A stretch of 34,632 bases of DNA from positions 1 to 34,632 of the forward strand of contig NZ_JAQSEA010000135.1 in the NCBI RefSeq assembly GCF_029946185.1. The letters are read 5' to 3'. This document shows, piece after piece, positions 31,799-34,632 of the stretch (positions within the stretch are counted from its first letter, which is position 1; each line of letters opens with the position of its first letter). The stretch comes from Prosthecobacter sp. Lineage in GTDB: Bacteria > Verrucomicrobiota > Verrucomicrobiia > Verrucomicrobiales > Verrucomicrobiaceae. Under the pieces are notes generated by a model. It was not told the origin of the DNA. It was given only the letters and a program-made list of their open reading frames with translations, and did not search any database. The position numbers and the translations under genes are program-made.

Positions 31799-32038
31799 TA
31801 TAGCGTCTTCCAAAACAGATTTCCGGATAGAGGCGCATGGCGACGCTCGACGGCGCTTGGAGGACCAAACGCCCTACCAGCGGTGGGCATGCCCCAGCGC
31901 TGGTAGGGCTGGCTGTCCTCAGCCAGCCGCCGTCGACCTGTCCTTTGTAGCTCGACGCAGGAGAGCGAAGAAGGAAGCCCATGATCTGCGATCAAGAGAC
32001 AGCCCGCTAAACGGAAATGAGTTTTAAAAACTGCTATA
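31799..32038. mobile_element. MITE-like element, copy 2 (240 bp)
   Basis: It starts TATAGCGTCTTCC and ends AACTGCTATA, with the same interior as the copy at 21510-21745 in the same orientation, except for a central stem: here CCCTACCAGCG pairs with CGCTGGTAGGG, whereas copy 1 has a different palindrome at this place. Long shared blocks flank the stem (GATTTCCGGATAGAGGCG on the left, GAAGAAGGAAGCCCATGATC on the right). The short frames across it are not credible genes. Together with the neighbouring palindromic element and the unassigned 31613-31798 it fills the 700-bp gap before the secretin gene. Confidence 0.82.
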
Positions 32039-32043
32039 GAAAA

Positions 32044-32148
32044 GATCGTCAGGCTTGTCAGCAAGCTGCTTTCGACTGCCATCCAGGCGAAGCAAAGTAG
32101 CCTTGTTCCTGTGGAACAAGAAACGCGCCGCTTCACCCCAGACGCTTA
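32044..32148. repeat. Palindromic element, copy 2, left end missing
   Basis: It shares GATCGTCAGG, GCAAAGTAGCC, the stem CTTGTTCC-TGT-GGAACAAG (32102-32120) and CAGACGCTTA with the element at 28811-28928. The inverted left terminus present in copy 1 is absent; the MITE-like element ends only 5 bp to the left, so insertion or joining of the two may have removed it. Confidence 0.78.
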
Positions 32149-32313
32149 GAGCATTTTAAATTATTAGGTGTGTTTGATCACGTGGCGCACCCTCAGGTCG
32201 GAGCGTGCAAAAGAACGCAGGCCACGACACACTCGAAGGCACAGGAGGTCCTGAGCAGTCCAGGACGCATAGCTCAGCGGGCACCAAGTTTTTCCAACAC
32301 GGCCTGATTTTTA
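32149..32313. other. Structured spacer next to the secretin gene
   Basis: This spacer lies beyond the stop of the minus-strand secretin gene. It has self-complementary words (GTGTG...CGTGGC against GCCACGACACAC; GTCCTG-AGCAGTC-CAGGAC at about 32249-32267) and so may fold, possibly as the 3' end of the secretin mRNA, but no T-tract is evident. Bases 32263-32283 resemble the 5' end of a tRNA. Confidence 0.4.
32263..32283 (+). other. tRNA 5'-end-like fragment
   Basis: GGACGCATAGCTCAGCGGGC matches the usual start of a bacterial tRNA: seven acceptor bases, TA, then GCTCAG-NGGG of the D-arm. The following bases (ACCAAGTTTTTCC) do not complete the D-stem, and no anticodon, T-loop or CCA partner follows, so it is not a functional tRNA. 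It may be a relic or coincidence. Confidence 0.25.
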
Positions 32314-34632
32314 TTACTGCTGCTTCGCGTCACGGCTGAACATCCGCTGGAAAAGATTCTTCTTCCTCGCAGGCACCTCCACCGGCTCAGGCGCAGGTGG
32401 CGGTGGAATTTGTGGGAACCGCTGTGCCGCCTGCGTGCCCGATGTGGTGCGGATGTCTTCGCTCAGCGAGGTCTCACGGACGCTGTCGTTGTCAGTCACG
32501 ACCTGCGGCTGAATGAAAACGATCAGCTCTTTGCGGGTCACGCTGTTGTTGTCCGTGCGGAAGAGCTTGCCCAGACCTGGGATTTTGCCGAGGAAGGGAA
32601 TGCCGTTCTGCGCCAGGTTCTTTTCCTCGGAGATCAGGCCGCCCAGCACGATCGTGTTGCGGTCCGGGATGGTCACCGAGGTGACGAGCTGCTCGGTGCC
32701 GATGATCGGCACGAGGTTGGGCGTGATGAGCTGGGTGCCGATCAGCGTGTCATTGATTTGAGAAATGGTCAGAGTCACCTCGCCATCCGTGTTGATCAGC
32801 GGCACCACCTCCAGTTTCAGCACCACGTCAAGATAGCTGGTGGTGGAGGTGACGGTGCCGTTGAGGTTGGCGGCATTGGTCACGGTGCTCGCCGGATAAG
32901 GCACTTTCCGACCCGAGGAGATCACGGCCTTTTTGTTGTTCAGCGCGAAAATGGAGGGCCTGGAGAGGACTTTGAAATTGTTGTTGGTTTGCAGTGCATT
33001 GAGGTAAATGCCCAGGCCGCTGCCGGCGGCTCCATACAGGTTCAGGCCGGAGGCGGGGCCGAAGGGTGCGGTGACGACATTGTTGCGCAGGTCATTGATG
33101 GCGCGCCCCGCGCCTCCCGTCGTGCCGAGGATGTCGGTGCGGTTGGTGATGCTGCTGGCGCTGAAGTTCTTGTTGGTCAGGGAGGAGATGTAATCAATCC
33201 CCGTGGTCATCGTGTCGGTGAGGGTGAGTTCACCGATGACGGTGGCCAGGTAAACCTGGGATGGCTTGCGGTCGAGTTTGTCGATCAGTGCATCCACTTT
33301 GGAAATCTCCTCCTGCCGGCCTATGACAATGATGGTGTTCGACATCGGATCGGCCACGATGCGGGATTTGCCGACAAGCACGGAGACCGGCGCATTGTTT
33401 TCCGTGGGGCCGGAAACGACGTCAGCACGTGAGCTTCCGGTGCTGCCTGTTGATGTGCCGCTGGTTCCTGAGGCCGCGCTGGCGGTGTCAGAGCCGGATG
33501 TGGCTGCTGCGGTATTACCCACCACACCACCTCGTGTGCCCTGGGTGGTTCTGCCGCCGAGGAGCTGGCTGCTGTTCGTAGCCAGCACCTGCTGCCGCTG
33601 TTGCTGGATGCTGCCGCCACCGGGCAGCTGGGTGCTGCCGGCGTTCACTTCCTGCAGCCGGTCCACCAGCGCACTCAAGACATCCAGGGCCGCAGCGTAC
33701 TTCAGCTTGCGCTCATACGGCTCCGTACTCTCCAGCGGTTTGTCAAATTCGGCAATCAGGCTCGCCACGTAGGTGTAGTCCAGCGGCGAGGCCACGACGA
33801 GAATCTGGTTCAGGCGCGTGTCTGCAACGACCTGCGTGCTGGGCTGCGGACTGAACGAACTTTGATTCGATGACTGCGGTGAGTTGGCTTGGCCTGCTGA
33901 TTGTTTCGGATCTTTGTCCCGTCCATCACTGACGGCCGTGCCACGGATGGTGTTCAGGCCCTTCGTTTCTTTTTCCTGCGCCTGCGCATTCAAGGTCGCC
34001 TGAATGATCTGGGCGATCACCGCCGCATCGGCGAATTTGATCGGAATGAATTTCGTGACGAGCGAGGAGCCCGTGTCGCCAAGATCAATGGCTTCGCGAA
34101 TGCCGATGAGCTGCTTGACGATGGTGGCGCTTTCTGTGATCAGCAGCCCCGGCGGGGAGGTGACGGGGGTGATTCTCCCATACGCACCCAGTCCGACGTG
34201 ACCGGAGAACATGGCGGCAGCCACCTCGGGATCGATGAAATCGAGCTTCATGAAGTAGGACACGATGCTTTCACCGTCGGGGATATCCTGGGCGCTGGTG
34301 TAAAATCTCACCCCGTGGGAGAACTGCACGGCATTGGCGCTTTGATTGCGTGCCGGCAGAATCTTGGCGCTGTTGCTGCCAGGTTCGGTCACAATGGCAT
34401 AACCATTCGCGAGCAGGGAGGCCTCGATGAGCTTGATGGCTTCGGCTTTGGGCACCTGTTTGGGTGTGACGAGGCTGATGGTCGCTCCTTCAAAGATGTT
34501 GCTGTCTTTGATCAGCGTGTAGCCCGTGAGCTTTTCATAGATCGCCAGCAGGTCGGCCACCGGATTGTTGGCAAACTGCATCATGACGTTGTCACCGGTG
34601 ATCACAAAGGCCTCGGCCTCTCCCGGTGCTCC
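32314..34632 (-). CDS. GspD-like secretin, 5' end beyond the window
   Basis: An outer-membrane secretin of the type II secretion/type IV pilus group; about 772 residues are present and the frame is still open at the right edge, so the signal peptide and true start are missing (the GTG at 34605 is internal). Order: N0-like domain (FANNPVADLLAIYEKLTGY), N1/N2-type ring modules (FIPIKFADAAVIAQIIQATLN; NQILVVASPLDYTYVASLIAEFDKP), an N3-like region interrupted by a long Gln/Ser/Gly/Thr-rich insert, then the secretin core with VEVVP-like LKLEVVPLINTDGEVTL, VTSVTIPDRNTIVLGGLISEE and GKIPGLGKLFR. A Pro-rich basic tail ends the protein. It would form the exit pore for protein secretion or pili. Confidence 0.93.
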   Translation of the reverse strand, partial: GAPGEAEAFVITGDNVMMQFANNPVADLLAIYEKLTGYTLIKDSNIFEGATISLVTPKQVPKAEAIKLIEASLLANGYAIVTEPGSNSAKILPARNQSANAVQFSHGVRFYTSAQDIPDGESIVSYFMKLDFIDPEVAAAMFSGHVGLGAYGRITPVTSPPGLLITESATIVKQLIGIREAIDLGDTGSSLVTKFIPIKFADAAVIAQIIQATLNAQAQEKETKGLNTIRGTAVSDGRDKDPKQSAGQANSPQSSNQSSFSPQPSTQVVADTRLNQILVVASPLDYTYVASLIAEFDKPLESTEPYERKLKYAAALDVLSALVDRLQEVNAGSTQLPGGGSIQQQRQQVLATNSSQLLGGRTTQGTRGGVVGNTAAATSGSDTASAASGTSGTSTGSTGSSRADVVSGPTENNAPVSVLVGKSRIVADPMSNTIIVIGRQEEISKVDALIDKLDRKPSQVYLATVIGELTLTDTMTTGIDYISSLTNKNFSASSITNRTDILGTTGGAGRAINDLRNNVVTAPFGPASGLNLYGAAGSGLGIYLNALQTNNNFKVLSRPSIFALNNKKAVISSGRKVPYPASTVTNAANLNGTVTSTTSYLDVVLKLEVVPLINTDGEVTLTISQINDTLIGTQLITPNLVPIIGTEQLVTSVTIPDRNTIVLGGLISEEKNLAQNGIPFLGKIPGLGKLFRTDNNSVTRKELIVFIQPQVVTDNDSVRETSLSEDIRTTSGTQAAQRFPQIPPPPAPEPVEVPARKKNLFQRMFSRDAKQQ

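Noticed and set aside
32263-32340. Intact tRNA gene
   Set aside because: Only the acceptor 5' strand and part of the D-arm fit; no anticodon arm, T-arm or matching 3' acceptor strand follows.

Overview
The window looks like chromosomal DNA from a GC-rich member of the Verrucomicrobiota (Prosthecobacter/Verrucomicrobium-like). This is inferred from gene content: c-type cytochrome proteins of the planctomycete/verrucomicrobial kind (a DUF1587/1592/1588/1585 protein and a heme domain fused to a formylglycine-generating-enzyme-like domain), a DUF1552 Tat substrate, a PQQ-type propeller, an SMP-30 lactonase and a GspD-like secretin. No rRNA, complete tRNA, CRISPR array, phage module or transposase gene is visible.

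Layout. 1-930 is non-coding: an 8-bp satellite, a 6-bp satellite and about 3.8 copies of a 202-bp tandem repeat. 931-3191 holds a J1-crystallin-like ADP-ribosylglycohydrolase relative, a dienelactone-hydrolase-family enzyme and a small lipoprotein. 3251-3661 is a second tandem array (two copies, 210-bp spacing) that runs into the end of an MsbA-type ABC exporter. 5440-9413 carries a GYF/RDD membrane protein, a small membrane protein, phosphoglucose isomerase, a Dabb-domain exported protein and a MoeB/ThiF/HesA-type adenylyltransferase. 9414-9756 has no protein gene but holds a strong candidate small RNA with its own terminator. 9757-15396 (all minus strand) carries ispE with a YfiH/laccase-family gene, a MarR regulator with a clean terminator, an MFS transporter and the diheme-FGE fusion. 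15615-19834 carries an orphan DUF1016 (YhcG-like) nuclease, a tRNA-dihydrouridine synthase and the multi-DUF cytochrome. 20222-22811 is a small envelope cluster with threonine-rich segments (a duplicated-domain exported protein, two tiny lipoproteins and an OmpA-like protein). 22956-31612 holds a phospholipase D-like lipoprotein, the DUF1552 protein, the PQQ propeller, a BamE-like exported protein, SMP-30, a small membrane protein, and a translationally coupled dipeptide epimerase/M20 peptidase pair. The window ends inside a secretin gene that runs off the right edge.

Working together: several genes serve the envelope and the periplasmic breakdown of organic matter (cytochrome/DUF1552 proteins, PQQ propeller, lactonase, secretin, OmpA, PLD). 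The epimerase and M20 peptidase look like a murein-peptide or dipeptide catabolic pair. pgi, ispE and dus are housekeeping genes. The most distinctive non-coding content is a set of dispersed elements: a ~240-bp terminal-inverted-repeat element present twice, a ~110-120-bp palindromic element present twice and nested beside one copy of the first, an 84-bp palindromic element, and two unrelated tandem arrays that each abut the 3' end of a minus-strand gene. All assignments come from reading the sequence; no database search was run.
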